From IMG/VR virus record IMGVR_UViG_3300042868_000005, positions 1 to 23,953 of that record: a stretch of DNA of 23,953 nt. One strand, 5' to 3'. The notes under the pieces are model-generated. The model saw only the letters and a list, made by a program, of their open reading frames with translations. It had not been told where the DNA came from and did not search any database. The translations under genes and the position numbers were made by a program. Shown one piece after another: positions 5,203 through 13,320 of this stretch; within the stretch, counting starts at the first letter, position 1, and each line of letters starts with the position of its first letter. The stretch is from a virus.

Positions 5203-7659
5203 TTATGGTCGTCCAGGCGCCATGTTGTTAAGCCGTATACGGTTTTCGTTTGGCGGTGCAAGTGAATTTATAACCGCCGCCCGTGCAGCGACTGCACCCG
5301 TTTTACCCCAAGATGCAGGGTCAGTTAACGCACGAAGGGCTTTACTACGCTCCGCAGCAGGCAGTGTATCCAACATTTCCAGCGCGCTTTTGCCGGACAC
5401 CATGCCTTTTTGCATTTCGGCAAATATTTTTTTGTCTAAGCGCTTTTCTAAAATGTCTAGCGTCAGATTGGCCGCTGTAGTTGCTCGGTTTAAAAGACTT
5501 GGAAATCTTAACCGGAACGAATCCTCACCAATAATTTTCCCAAGTGTTTCAGTGCCAGCAGCAGCAGCTTCTTTCATGCTAGCAGTGCGCTCAATGCTAG
5601 CCGCCAGTTTTTCCAGCGTAGGCATTTTGCTACCCATCTCTTTAAAGATGTCGTAGCTGCCTGGGCCAAAGATGGCTTCCACTGCATCGGGGTTGTTGCC
5701 CCGTACCAGCCGCACATACTCTTGCGGCGAGTCTTTGAACAGCCGCGCAGCTTCAGCAGCCAGTGCCTTTTGGTCAATAGCTTGCATGCCCTGCGAATAG
5801 GTTTTCAAGTAATCGCGCCAACCTGTGCCGCCTGCTTTTTCAATTGCATCGTCAATAAGGGGGCGAACTTCTTGAAGAACTTGACGGGTCACTTTGGCGC
5901 TGATCTTAGGATCAGTTTGGCCCATGATCTGCATGATGCGCTCGTTAATGCCTTCTTTGCGAAGGGTGTACAGATCGTGCGCGTCAATGACGCCGCCGCC
6001 TTTGGCGGTTAAATTGGCAATGTCGTCTTTGACTGATTCCAACACTTTAGTCACGTTTGAACTGGCGCGTAACCCAGGCTGTGCCAGTTTGGCGTCAATG
6101 GCGCTTATGATAGCGCCAGCGTCCAAGGGGCGCAAACCGTAGTCGCCCAAGCTGCCGATCTGGCGCTCCAAGAATCCAGCTTCAGCGCGGCGCTGATTGG
6201 CAATGTTGGCGAACTCATCAGACGTTTGTTGCCACTCTTGCGAACGTGCGCCGGCGCTTAAGAAGCCAGGCTTGCCTTTAGCGGCAATAGCTGCCTGTTG
6301 CGCGGCTTCTGTTACTGGCGAAATGACCGCCTGACCAGGTAATGGTTGTCCAACAGGAATGCCGCCACGCAGCGCGTTAACCATGCTTGCTTGGCGCTGT
6401 TCCATTTGCGGGGCCAAGCGATTGACGGTTTGCCCAGCTTGATTGGCCGCTTGCAACTCGACATTACGCATGTCAGCGGTCAATTGATTTAACCGTTTGA
6501 TTGATTGTTCATACGCCGTGCGGGCTTCAGTGGCGTTACCGCCTTCAGCCATACGTTGCAAAGCGGCTAACTCATCGTCAAATTGTTTTTTAAGTAAAAG
6601 CGATTGTTGATCAGTTTTGCCGGTCATTGCGCCAAACGCTTGCCAAGCATCGCGTTGAACACCAGACGCGGCTTGCGCGGCGTTTAAATCTTCTGGCGCG
6701 GCGGCAAGCGCCGCACGGATAGCGCCGATACGTTCGCCCGCAACCTCACGGCTAATTTTTCCCGCGCCGACTTCTGCTAATCGTCCAGTAAAAGCGTCTG
6801 TTAAAAAGCCCGCGCTCTTAGATAGCAGTTTTACCGTTTTGGGCGCAACTACTGCTACGCCAGCGCCAACTTGAGCGCCTGTGCCAGTTTCGTCTGCGTT
6901 AGTCAACGCGGCCGTTGCACCGCCGGTTACGCCGCCGCCAACAACCCGCGCGCCGATATCCGCAGTGCGCGTTGCCAATGGCGCATTTTTTGTGGCTAGC
7001 CCAGAACTAAAGCCGGAAGACCGCAGCGCGTTAACAACAGGGTCAACATACCGTGCAACCGCAGGAACACCTGTTGCCAAAGCGGCAAAAGGTTTTGCAA
7101 TAAGACCACCCACGGGGGCGGTTATCAGGGCTTGAGAGCCTAGTTCGCCTGCGCCCGTTGCAATTGGAAACTCTTGCTTAAACGGTGCAACAACACCTTG
7201 TGATTCAGCTTGCCTGCGGGCTGCGTCTTGTTGCAAAAATTGCCCTGCTTGCTGAATAACGTTAATCGGTCGATTCCCCGTAACCAAACTAGATAAAGTT
7301 TGACCTGGCAAATATAGCCCGCCGTAAGCGCTAATTGCTTTGCCGACAAGTTTTTGCCCGCCAAACATAAGGTCGCCAACACCTTTAATGACGCCTTGAG
7401 ACGCCGCTTCAATAGGCGCGCCAATAGTGCTTAGAAAGCCGCGTTCTTTTTGTGGCGCAGCGGCGGTGCGGCCAACGGGGATGCCACCGCTAGGCGCGGC
7501 CTCTAGCCCAAACTTGCTGCGGATAGCTAGCTGAGTCTCAGGGTTTGCGTTTACAAAGTTTGGGTCTTGCGGTGCAAACTTGTCAAAAATAGCCTGCTTA
7601 GTAGCCGCGTTTGCGCCAGTGTAATTAGGATCGCTAAGAAGTGAAGCCAAGCCAGCCAT
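5203..7659 (-). CDS. Large ejection (internal virion) protein, P22 gp16-like position (818 aa)
   Basis: An 818-residue Ala/Gly/Gln-rich helical protein with AAGGAT 6 nt before its ATG. It begins MAGLASLLSDPNYTGANAAT with a short repeat-like head (DPNYTGANAATKQAIFDKF, DPNFVNANPETQLAIRSKF), two copies of a roughly 25-residue motif. Gly/Ala-rich stretches follow at about 75-110 and 230-275, then long helices to the end. It is the last and largest of three consecutive candidates for proteins ejected into the host with the DNA, as gp7, gp20 and gp16 are in P22 (gp16 is about 609 residues) or gp14-16 in T7. I see no transglycosylase active site. A tape-measure role is unlikely because no long-tail genes are present. 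Confidence 0.75.
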   Translation of the reverse strand: MAGLASLLSDPNYTGANAATKQAIFDKFAPQDPNFVNANPETQLAIRSKFGLEAAPSGGIPVGRTAAAPQKERGFLSTIGAPIEAASQGVIKGVGDLMFGGQKLVGKAISAYGGLYLPGQTLSSLVTGNRPINVIQQAGQFLQQDAARRQAESQGVVAPFKQEFPIATGAGELGSQALITAPVGGLIAKPFAALATGVPAVARYVDPVVNALRSSGFSSGLATKNAPLATRTADIGARVVGGGVTGGATAALTNADETGTGAQVGAGVAVVAPKTVKLLSKSAGFLTDAFTGRLAEVGAGKISREVAGERIGAIRAALAAAPEDLNAAQAASGVQRDAWQAFGAMTGKTDQQSLLLKKQFDDELAALQRMAEGGNATEARTAYEQSIKRLNQLTADMRNVELQAANQAGQTVNRLAPQMEQRQASMVNALRGGIPVGQPLPGQAVISPVTEAAQQAAIAAKGKPGFLSAGARSQEWQQTSDEFANIANQRRAEAGFLERQIGSLGDYGLRPLDAGAIISAIDAKLAQPGLRASSNVTKVLESVKDDIANLTAKGGGVIDAHDLYTLRKEGINERIMQIMGQTDPKISAKVTRQVLQEVRPLIDDAIEKAGGTGWRDYLKTYSQGMQAIDQKALAAEAARLFKDSPQEYVRLVRGNNPDAVEAIFGPGSYDIFKEMGSKMPTLEKLAASIERTASMKEAAAAGTETLGKIIGEDSFRLRFPSLLNRATTAANLTLDILEKRLDKKIFAEMQKGMVSGKSALEMLDTLPAAERSKALRALTDPASWGKTGAVAARAAVINSLAPPNENRIRLNNMAPGRP

Positions 7660-7667
7660 ATCAATCC

Positions 7668-8981
7668 TTAAGGAGACACTTGCAGAAGTGGATTGCTGGT
7701 GTCAACGCCCGCAGCAGCAGGTGGCGGTTTGCGTTTAAGCATTTTGCCGTCACCTTTAACATACGCATCTTCAATGTCGTCAATAATTCGCAAGGCGGCT
7801 TGGACAGACTGACCAGGATCAGAAATTGACTTCAGCATGGTTTGCAATTCCACGTTGGAGTTAAGTTGCTGCGCCGACATGCCGGTAGCATTTTTAATCG
7901 AATTGACCAATCGCATACGGGCGCTGCTAATAACATCGCGCTCAACTTGCGCTTCGGTACCAAACAATTGACCTGTTCTTTGCCCTATTCCTGTGGCAGC
8001 AATACCAGACGCAACATTAGACAGCGCGTTTCGTTCCGTACTTGGGATAGCGCGCATTTTATCCAAAGCATCAAATGATGCGCGGAGGTTAGCCAGATCA
8101 TCAGCAAGCTGCGTCTTGCCCGCCTCCGTTTTATTTTGGCGCAACGCTGCACCAGGCTCTTTACCCGCAACGCCAATGACGCCTGGTGATCCAGCACCGC
8201 CACCTTGATAGCGGCGGGCGTCAATCGTGATCATTTCATTTGGATTAAGGGGGTTAACAATCGTTGTAATTGTTGGCGCTGGTTCAGGCCGAGGCGCAGC
8301 AGGCGGGCGCCCAGCAGCAGCGCGGGCGGTAACAAAGTCTTGATAAGAGCCTTTAAAATTGCCACCGTCTTTTGTTTTGGCAAAAGTGTACTCAGCCACC
8401 ATGCTAGGTGGCGCAGGGGGCGCAGGCGGCTTTAGATCGGCGGCACTTGCGCCTGCTTGCGAAAGAATGCGTGTGCGATCTGGTAGAGGTAACGCCAGCA
8501 ACTGGCTGACTGTAGTGTTTACTTGATCTGGTGAGTACAGCCCCTGAATCAACGCATCTTGACCAAACGCAATAATGTTTTCATCGGATGGATTAGAAGA
8601 CAAACTGCGTTTAAGATCATCGCCAAATTTGCGTTGCGCGGCTTTGAGGTCAAACGCAGATTTTGCTTGCGCTGCTTGGCTGGCTGTAGTTGCCGCTTGT
8701 TGTGCGGCGGTAGACGCTGCTTCTTTGCGGTACGCAATTCCTAAAGTTGGGTTTACGCGAAACAACTGCGCTTCATAGTCGGCAGCGGTTGGGTCTAAGC
8801 CACGAAGCGCGTTGCGCTCTTGCATAGCCGCTTGCGCTTCTTGCATCTTCATTGCGTTCATTTCTTGCGCTTGCCGCCCACCTTGAATTTGCTGTATGGC
8901 AGCATAGTCAGCCAGCATGTTTGGCTGCTGAATTTCAGGGGCGCGATAGCTCATCGCAATGTTGGGGTTTACAAGTGCCAT
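7668..8981 (-). CDS. Ejection (internal virion) protein, P22 gp20-like position (437 aa)
   Basis: The frame can begin with TTG at 8987, but ATG at 8981 has AAGGA (complement of 8988-8992) 6 nt upstream and starts the natural N-terminus MALVNPNIAMSYRAPEIQQP. The first 110 residues are Gln/Ala-rich helices, typical of phage internal proteins; the middle has a Pro/Ala linker (PPAPPAPPSM, PPAAPRPEPAP); the end returns to helices and finishes VDTSNPLLQVSP. It lies between the smaller and larger ejection candidates, matching P22 gene 20 (about 471 residues) by size and place. Assignment rests on composition and gene order; sequence similarity to gp20 itself is not evident by eye. Confidence 0.75.
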   Translation of the reverse strand: MALVNPNIAMSYRAPEIQQPNMLADYAAIQQIQGGRQAQEMNAMKMQEAQAAMQERNALRGLDPTAADYEAQLFRVNPTLGIAYRKEAASTAAQQAATTASQAAQAKSAFDLKAAQRKFGDDLKRSLSSNPSDENIIAFGQDALIQGLYSPDQVNTTVSQLLALPLPDRTRILSQAGASAADLKPPAPPAPPSMVAEYTFAKTKDGGNFKGSYQDFVTARAAAGRPPAAPRPEPAPTITTIVNPLNPNEMITIDARRYQGGGAGSPGVIGVAGKEPGAALRQNKTEAGKTQLADDLANLRASFDALDKMRAIPSTERNALSNVASGIAATGIGQRTGQLFGTEAQVERDVISSARMRLVNSIKNATGMSAQQLNSNVELQTMLKSISDPGQSVQAALRIIDDIEDAYVKGDGKMLKRKPPPAAAGVDTSNPLLQVSP

Positions 8982-8990
8982 GATCAATCC

Positions 8991-9716
8991 TTATGCGTTT
9001 GATCCGTATGAAAATCTTGCGTATGGGTCTTGGTAACCAATCGCAGCAGCGCCGCCATCGCTAACGCCGGCTGGCCTATTAAGCATTTGTCGAAATAGCG
9101 CATTGCGGTCTTGACCTTGGCCGTAGTTTATGTACTGGCCCAAGCCCTGAGTCAGCGCGTTAACGCCGCCCATGTAGCCAGAGGCACGGGCCTGGGCGGC
9201 TTGAGCGCCGGCTTCGCCTACGTTAGTTGCCATTGTTTGCCCAGCTTGGCCTAACTGACCTACGGAAGTTTGACCCATACCGGCTAAAGATTGCAGCGGG
9301 TTAAGGCGCGCCTGACGCTCGGTCTGGTAGCGATTGAAAGCGTTGGTGTACTCTTGGCTACCCATCTCCTGGCCGTAGCGTTGCGCGGCCTTGAGAGCGC
9401 CGCCAGAGATTAGGCCACCGCGTGCAGCAGCTTGACGATCAAGCGCCTTTTGGCCTTCGGACAAACGGAAACCGTAGCCTGGGTCTGCTTGAAACTCGCT
9501 CATGCCAAACGGCGTGTACCTAGACGCTGCTTCCAGTTCTGGCAACGCACGAACACCGGCCTCACGGAACGGGGCTTGCAGTTCAACTTGACGCTCAAAC
9601 TGTTGCCGTTGAAGTTCAGCCGCACGGTCAGCCGCACTGGCTTGCTTGCGTGCGGCGCTGCTAGCGGCGCCAGCGCCAAGTATCGCGCTGCCTATGATTG
9701 CTGTTTCAATGCCCAT
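8991..9716 (-). CDS. DNA-transfer/ejection protein, P22 gp7-like position (241 aa)
   Basis: The product starts MGIETAIIGSAILGAGAASS, a short hydrophobic Gly/Ala helix, followed by a Gln/Arg-rich helix (ADRAAELQRQQFERQ). The middle carries ADPGYGFRLSEGQKALDRQ and AAARGGLISGGALKAAQRYG, a motif I know from many phage proteins annotated as DNA transfer or ejection proteins. The C-terminal part is Gly/Gln-rich and ends RFSYGSNA. Length is near P22 gp7 (229 residues), and T7 gp14 has a similar hydrophobic head. A strong AAGGAG precedes the ATG at 9716 by 8 nt, inside the end of the preceding gene. Confidence 0.8.
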   Translation of the reverse strand: MGIETAIIGSAILGAGAASSAARKQASAADRAAELQRQQFERQVELQAPFREAGVRALPELEAASRYTPFGMSEFQADPGYGFRLSEGQKALDRQAAARGGLISGGALKAAQRYGQEMGSQEYTNAFNRYQTERQARLNPLQSLAGMGQTSVGQLGQAGQTMATNVGEAGAQAAQARASGYMGGVNALTQGLGQYINYGQGQDRNALFRQMLNRPAGVSDGGAAAIGYQDPYARFSYGSNA

Positions 9717-9718
9717 TT

Positions 9719-10078
9719 TTAATTCTCCTTAACCAACATACCGCTAACAGACTCTTTAAACCCAAGCCGTTTTAAAACATCGTACATGTAGTCATGTCCG
9801 GGGGTAACTTTTGTAGTCACTCTACCAGACTGAAAAAAGTTTTTCCACAGACTTTTTGTTAACCACTTTTTGCGCCACTCTGGCAACACTGAAATGTGTA
9901 ACTCATCATCTTTTTTGTACACCGCACCAATGATGTCCCCATCGCGTTTAATTGCGCTTATTGTCCAATCTTTTACCGCAGCGCAATAGTTCTCAAACGA
10001 CATGGGGGTGCTCCAATCCGTTGCCTCGTAGCCTACCCGAAGCGCTGCATCTCGATCATCTAATAATTGCGTTGGCAT
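9719..10078 (-). CDS. GNAT-fold protein, T7 gp13 / P22 gp14 positional equivalent (119 aa)
   Basis: The frame is open to 10357, but its first 93 codons lie inside the preceding gene; ATG at 10078 gives a compact 119-residue protein, MPTQLLDDRDAALRVGYEAT onward, and follows the previous stop by 4 nt with GGA nearby. The order of elements, a strand GDIIGAVYK, a strand ELHISVLP, a helix RKKWLTKSLWKNFF and a final HDYMYDVLKRLGFKES, is that of a reduced GNAT acetyltransferase. The acetyl-CoA loop is degenerate (VLPEWRKKWLTKS lacks the usual Q/RxxGxG/A), so it may be catalytically dead. T7 gp13, needed for internal virion protein assembly, is also described as GNAT-like and also precedes the internal proteins. 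A chaperone or core role is likely. Confidence 0.72.
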   Translation of the reverse strand: MPTQLLDDRDAALRVGYEATDWSTPMSFENYCAAVKDWTISAIKRDGDIIGAVYKKDDELHISVLPEWRKKWLTKSLWKNFFQSGRVTTKVTPGHDYMYDVLKRLGFKESVSGMLVKEN

Positions 10079-10082
10079 CAGA

Positions 10083-10931
10083 TTATTCCAAAAGCAGGTT
10101 GTTGTTGGACGCAGCTTGCATGATGACCCAATTTGTGCCGTCTGACACCATTGTCGCCCAATTTCCCACAACATCCAAGAGAATTGCCGTTCCAGCCGAA
10201 GTGCTGTCCAGCGGCACGACATTGCTTGACGCTGACACCAGAAACTGCGGCTGCATATTTTTGAAGGTGACCTGGCGTCCAGTGTAGGACGATGGCGTTG
10301 GCAGGGTGACAGTACAAGTCGAGCCTGACTTGTTGTTGATGACCCAAGACTCGCCATCCGCTAAAGTAAAATTTGCAGTCTTGGTGACCGGCGCGGAAGC
10401 GGTGCCCGTTGCCCAAGCTGGCACGCCAGCGGTGACGGTTAACACTTGCCCCGTTGTCCCTACCGGCAGTCTTGTCAGCGTGGTCGTGGTGTTCGCATAC
10501 AGTAGGTCGCCAACAGCGTATGAGGCAAGCCCCGTGCCGCCATTGACGGCAACCAGCGTGCCAGCAAGCGTTACAGCGCCCGTGGTGGCCGTTGCGGGGG
10601 TTAGGCCACTGGTGCCGCCCGACCAGCTTAAAACGCCTGAGTTGGCGACAGAGATCGTTCCTGACCCATTGGTGACGGCAATGCCCGTGCCAGCAGTCAA
10701 AGTTCTTAGCGTGTACCCCGTTCCATTGCCGATCAACAACTGGCCGTTGGTGGGGGTAGAACTTAGCCCTGTGCCGCCGTTGATGACGGCCGTAATTCCT
10801 GTGCCATCACCAGTGAGCACATACTGGTTATAGAAAAACCTGTACCACTCCCTAGACATCAGCCCTGTTTTTGGGTCAATCAACGCAACACGGGGGGCCG
10901 TGATTTGCGTGATATTAGGCGTTGTAGCCAT
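10083..10931 (-). CDS. Fibre- or needle-like structural protein at P22 gene 26 position (282 aa)
   Basis: Begins in a TAATG overlap with the gp10-like gene. The N-terminus includes APRVALIDPKTGLMSREWYR and FFYNQYVL, a short segment I recognise at the start of many phage virion-attached fibres. Two fibre-type repeats follow: NGGTGLSS at 51-58 and NGGTGLAS at 130-137, the second continuing YAVGDLLYANTTTTL and GTTGQVLT, a standard tail-fibre beta-repeat. The last ~100 residues form a beta-rich C-terminal domain (SGSTCTVTLPTPSSYTGRQV, then TNWVIM). It is next to the gp10-like gene, where P22 encodes the gp26 tail needle, so it may plug the tail; it could equally be an extra fibre. Confidence 0.75.
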   Translation of the reverse strand: MATTPNITQITAPRVALIDPKTGLMSREWYRFFYNQYVLTGDGTGITAVINGGTGLSSTPTNGQLLIGNGTGYTLRTLTAGTGIAVTNGSGTISVANSGVLSWSGGTSGLTPATATTGAVTLAGTLVAVNGGTGLASYAVGDLLYANTTTTLTRLPVGTTGQVLTVTAGVPAWATGTASAPVTKTANFTLADGESWVINNKSGSTCTVTLPTPSSYTGRQVTFKNMQPQFLVSASSNVVPLDSTSAGTAILLDVVGNWATMVSDGTNWVIMQAASNNNLLLE

Positions 10932-12379
10932 TATGCGTTGGTGGGGCTAATCAATAATTCAGCGCCCATGATGGCCGTTTTAACTGGGTCAGTCATTGAC
11001 ACTTCGTAGACCCGATCCCGCAGCTTAAGCGTCATGCCGAGCCTGCGCCAAAAGACACGGCGGTAGTACTCGCCAATCTTGCCCATTTTGCTCAAGTGCT
11101 CATTTGACCATGTGTGGCCGCCGTCATCCGAAAAGCGCAGCATGATCTCAGGGTCGCTGCCTTGGCCGGTGACCAGCCCAGTGCCTGACTCACAGTCCAG
11201 TTGTAGGCTGTGTTGCGCCGTGCGCTTGAGGTTGTTTTGACCCGTTGGCAATGCTCTCCATGACCGCAACCACTTTTGGATGCCGCCATTGTCAGCGTAT
11301 ACATCAAGGTCAAGGGTATAGATGTTGCCGTTTTCAAAGTCGCCAACTACCGTGTTGCCGCCAAAATTACATTGGCAGTTGCTGCGGTGGCGCGTAAATT
11401 CGCCGATTGCGGTATTCCAGCCAGCGCGTTCGTGCCACGCTTGCGTAGCCACATCGTAGACCCAAGTGGCGTTGGCCGAGGGGAATGTCAGCACATAGAA
11501 GGCGTGGCCTTCTTGCTGGTAGGTGTAGGCAATGGCGTCCGAGATGTTGCCGTACTGAGCAATGGCGTACTCAATGGCGTGCGTAGAAACGCGGACGCCA
11601 GTGTAGCCATTGGCGCGGTAGACAATGCCCTGCCCACGGGCGTCCGTGCCAAGCCAGAACAGGCCGTTGTCAAGTTTTGCGATAGAGAACGCGGCTACGC
11701 ATCCAATTTCGTTAAAAGCGCCTTGGATGCGCGTTAAAGGGAAGTCAGTTTGCCCAGCGTCATACCAGACCTCAATTGAGTCAGTGCCAAACAGCCATGC
11801 CTCGCGGTGGTCTACATTGACGGCAACTAGCCCATCAGGTGAGCCTTCGGCAGATGCAAAATCAAGGGGGTCAACTGAAGTGCCGTCAAGCAATTGAGTC
11901 ACCCACACTTTTTGGGAGTCGGGTTCGTTGTAAACAAAGTACCCGTCCAAGTAGCCCACAGTCACGGCGCCCGTAAAGTCAGGGTCGGTGATCTTGGCAA
12001 ATACGTTGGTGACTTCGTTATAGATAAACCCGTCAGGATTGCAAGCCAGAAAGATTTGTGTGCCATTGTCAGCAATCGATACGGGGCCAGTGCCGGTCAC
12101 CGTGCCCAGCAAAGTGGGCGTAGCGGTCAATCCGGTGACTTTATAGAACTGAGTGCCGGACACAACATAAAAGTCGCTGCCGTTGGTCTGGTGCGCCCAC
12201 AGCGCCCGAATTGGGCCAGTGCCTATGGTTTGCTGGAATTTAAGGCCGGGGGCGCGGTTAAGAAACGCCGGTTCCTTGCCGCCCTCTGGAACGACTTCGG
12301 GGAACAAGTTGACCATGCGGTTGTCCGCAGCGTTGATGCTGCGGGCAACGTAGCTTGACCCAAGGATCGGCGTCTTCAT
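10931..12379 (-). CDS. Packaged-DNA stabilisation protein, P22 gp10-like
   Basis: The 482-residue product matches the P22 gp10 family (about 472 residues in P22), a hexameric tail-hub protein that binds below gp4, plugs the portal and holds the packaged DNA. Family-like features are the opening MKTPILGSSYVARSINAADN with RMVNLFPEV, then a beta-propeller-like series of strands (FYVVSGTQFYKV, AWLFGTDSIEVWYD, LFWLGTDARGQGIVY, HAFYVLTFP). The end carries SDDGGHTWSNE and YRRVFWRRLG, common in this family. It starts in a TGATG overlap with gp4-like and ends in TAATG with the next gene, so the tail-hub genes are translationally coupled. Confidence 0.9.
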   Translation of the reverse strand: MKTPILGSSYVARSINAADNRMVNLFPEVVPEGGKEPAFLNRAPGLKFQQTIGTGPIRALWAHQTNGSDFYVVSGTQFYKVTGLTATPTLLGTVTGTGPVSIADNGTQIFLACNPDGFIYNEVTNVFAKITDPDFTGAVTVGYLDGYFVYNEPDSQKVWVTQLLDGTSVDPLDFASAEGSPDGLVAVNVDHREAWLFGTDSIEVWYDAGQTDFPLTRIQGAFNEIGCVAAFSIAKLDNGLFWLGTDARGQGIVYRANGYTGVRVSTHAIEYAIAQYGNISDAIAYTYQQEGHAFYVLTFPSANATWVYDVATQAWHERAGWNTAIGEFTRHRSNCQCNFGGNTVVGDFENGNIYTLDLDVYADNGGIQKWLRSWRALPTGQNNLKRTAQHSLQLDCESGTGLVTGQGSDPEIMLRFSDDGGHTWSNEHLSKMGKIGEYYRRVFWRRLGMTLKLRDRVYEVSMTDPVKTAIMGAELLISPTNA

Positions 12380-13095
12380 CAGTAATTGCCAGCATAGATG
12401 TTGAACCGCTGCCGAGTCGCCACAATGGCGTAAGGCATTGACATCACATCGTCAGGGTTGTTGATGCGTTTTAAGTTGCGCTTACTGGTCATGGCAATGC
12501 GCTGCACTTGGGGGCTTGGCTCGACACCAAACTCAGGTGCGATTTCCATTGCCAAGTTGTAGGTGAACGCACGCAAGTAGCCTGGCGGGAATAGCAAGTT
12601 AGTCACCAGCGTGGCTGGGTTGCTCAATTCTTGCACTGACACAAAATGCCATTCCAGATCGCGTGTAGGTTGCGGGTAGATCGTCATCGTAACGTCAGGG
12701 TAAGTCATGTTTACAAAAATGACTTGCGGATACGTTGACGTTACGGTTTTTACCGCAATACCGTTGTACTGCTGCTGGTTGATAAACTTGACGCCAAACG
12801 ACACGTTTGTGCCAGGGTCACGAAAATAAGTTGACTCGTCTAACAGCACGGGGCGCAGCCCTATGAAGTTACCAGAAGGGCCAAGCGTGCGAGTAATTTG
12901 CCCCGCGGGCCAAGTAAAGGTTTGATCTTGTGTGCAGAATACAGACAGGCGCTCAGTGTTCCATGAGTCAATCATCTGATTCATTGCCATCAGACTGTCT
13001 TGCATGACAGACGCCGATGACGTTTCGCCTTCAGCTAGCACACCAAGCAGCCGAAGCGCTCTGGTTATCTGATCGCCCGCCGTGTAAATCGCCAT
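12379..13095 (-). CDS. P22 gp4-like tail accessory / head-completion protein
   Basis: A 238-residue protein that begins MAIYTAGDQITRALRLLGVL and has the helical N-terminal module of the P22 gp4 family (MNQMIDSWNTERLSVFC), a beta-rich middle (TFTWPAGQ, LRPVLLDESTYFRD, FINQQQYNGI, PTRDLEWHFV) and the C-terminal helix LFPPGYLRAFTYNLAMEIAP. gp4 binds the underside of the portal and forms the adaptor for gp10 and the tailspikes. The protein is longer than P22 gp4 (166 residues), as in other distant members. The ATG is preceded by AAGGAG at 7 nt. It follows the small conserved gene by 2 nt and overlaps gp10-like by one base. Confidence 0.88.
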   Translation of the reverse strand: MAIYTAGDQITRALRLLGVLAEGETSSASVMQDSLMAMNQMIDSWNTERLSVFCTQDQTFTWPAGQITRTLGPSGNFIGLRPVLLDESTYFRDPGTNVSFGVKFINQQQYNGIAVKTVTSTYPQVIFVNMTYPDVTMTIYPQPTRDLEWHFVSVQELSNPATLVTNLLFPPGYLRAFTYNLAMEIAPEFGVEPSPQVQRIAMTSKRNLKRINNPDDVMSMPYAIVATRQRFNIYAGNY

Positions 13096-13097
13096 GA

Positions 13098-13289
13098 TCA
13101 GACTCCTTCGGCTACAGCCTTACGTGTGTATTTGCGCTTGACTTCTAGCGCGTTCACCGCTACTTCAGGTTCTGATGCGGGTGCTTCTGGATTGTAGCGT
13201 GTCCAGCCGTGTGTTTCATCAAACACGGCTTCAAGTTCCATAGTGGCGACTTTACGCCCGTGGACGGGATGCTGAAGATAAATGTTCAT
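13098..13289 (-). CDS. Small conserved phage protein (63 aa) starting at a terminator
   Basis: The product from ATG 13289 begins MNIYLQHPVHGRKVATMELE and ends with a basic KRKYTRKAVAEGV tail after a Pro/Glu linker; this start looks like that of small proteins I recall next to head-completion genes. Function unknown. The position is odd: the ATG directly follows the T8 tract of a strong terminator hairpin and has no ribosome site. The same frame extends to an ATG at 13316 (MGASAPVFF...), 4 nt after the previous stop, so reinitiation there is possible and would translate through the hairpin sequence. Expression must depend on read-through. It ends 2 nt before gp4-like. Confidence 0.7.
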   Translation of the reverse strand: MNIYLQHPVHGRKVATMELEAVFDETHGWTRYNPEAPASEPEVAVNALEVKRKYTRKAVAEGV

Positions 13290-13314
13290 AAAAAAAACGG
13301 GGGCCGAAGCCCCC
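13290..13314 (-). terminator. Rho-independent terminator with UUCG loop
   Basis: On the - strand a six-pair stem GGGGGC / GCCCCC closes a TTCG loop (309-314, 305-308 and 299-304 past 13000), followed by G and eight Ts (13297-13290). C(UUCG)G is an exceptionally stable tetraloop. It lies just after the stop codon of the 155-residue structural gene. No matching promoter is seen below it, so downstream genes probably depend on partial read-through. Confidence 0.9.
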
Positions 13315-13320
13315 ATTTGG

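Noticed and set aside
5187-5261. Extended N-terminus of the tail fibre
   Set aside because: It would overlap the large ejection protein gene; the conserved-type start MASLTPTPKQQIYG begins at 5186.
5203-7659. Tape-measure protein of a long-tailed phage
   Set aside because: No tail tube, sheath, tail terminator or baseplate genes are present, and the gene order is that of podovirus ejection proteins.
10079-10357. N-terminal extension of the GNAT-like protein to 212 residues
   Set aside because: The first 93 codons lie in another frame of the fibre/needle-like gene; ATG 10078 fits the spacing after its stop.
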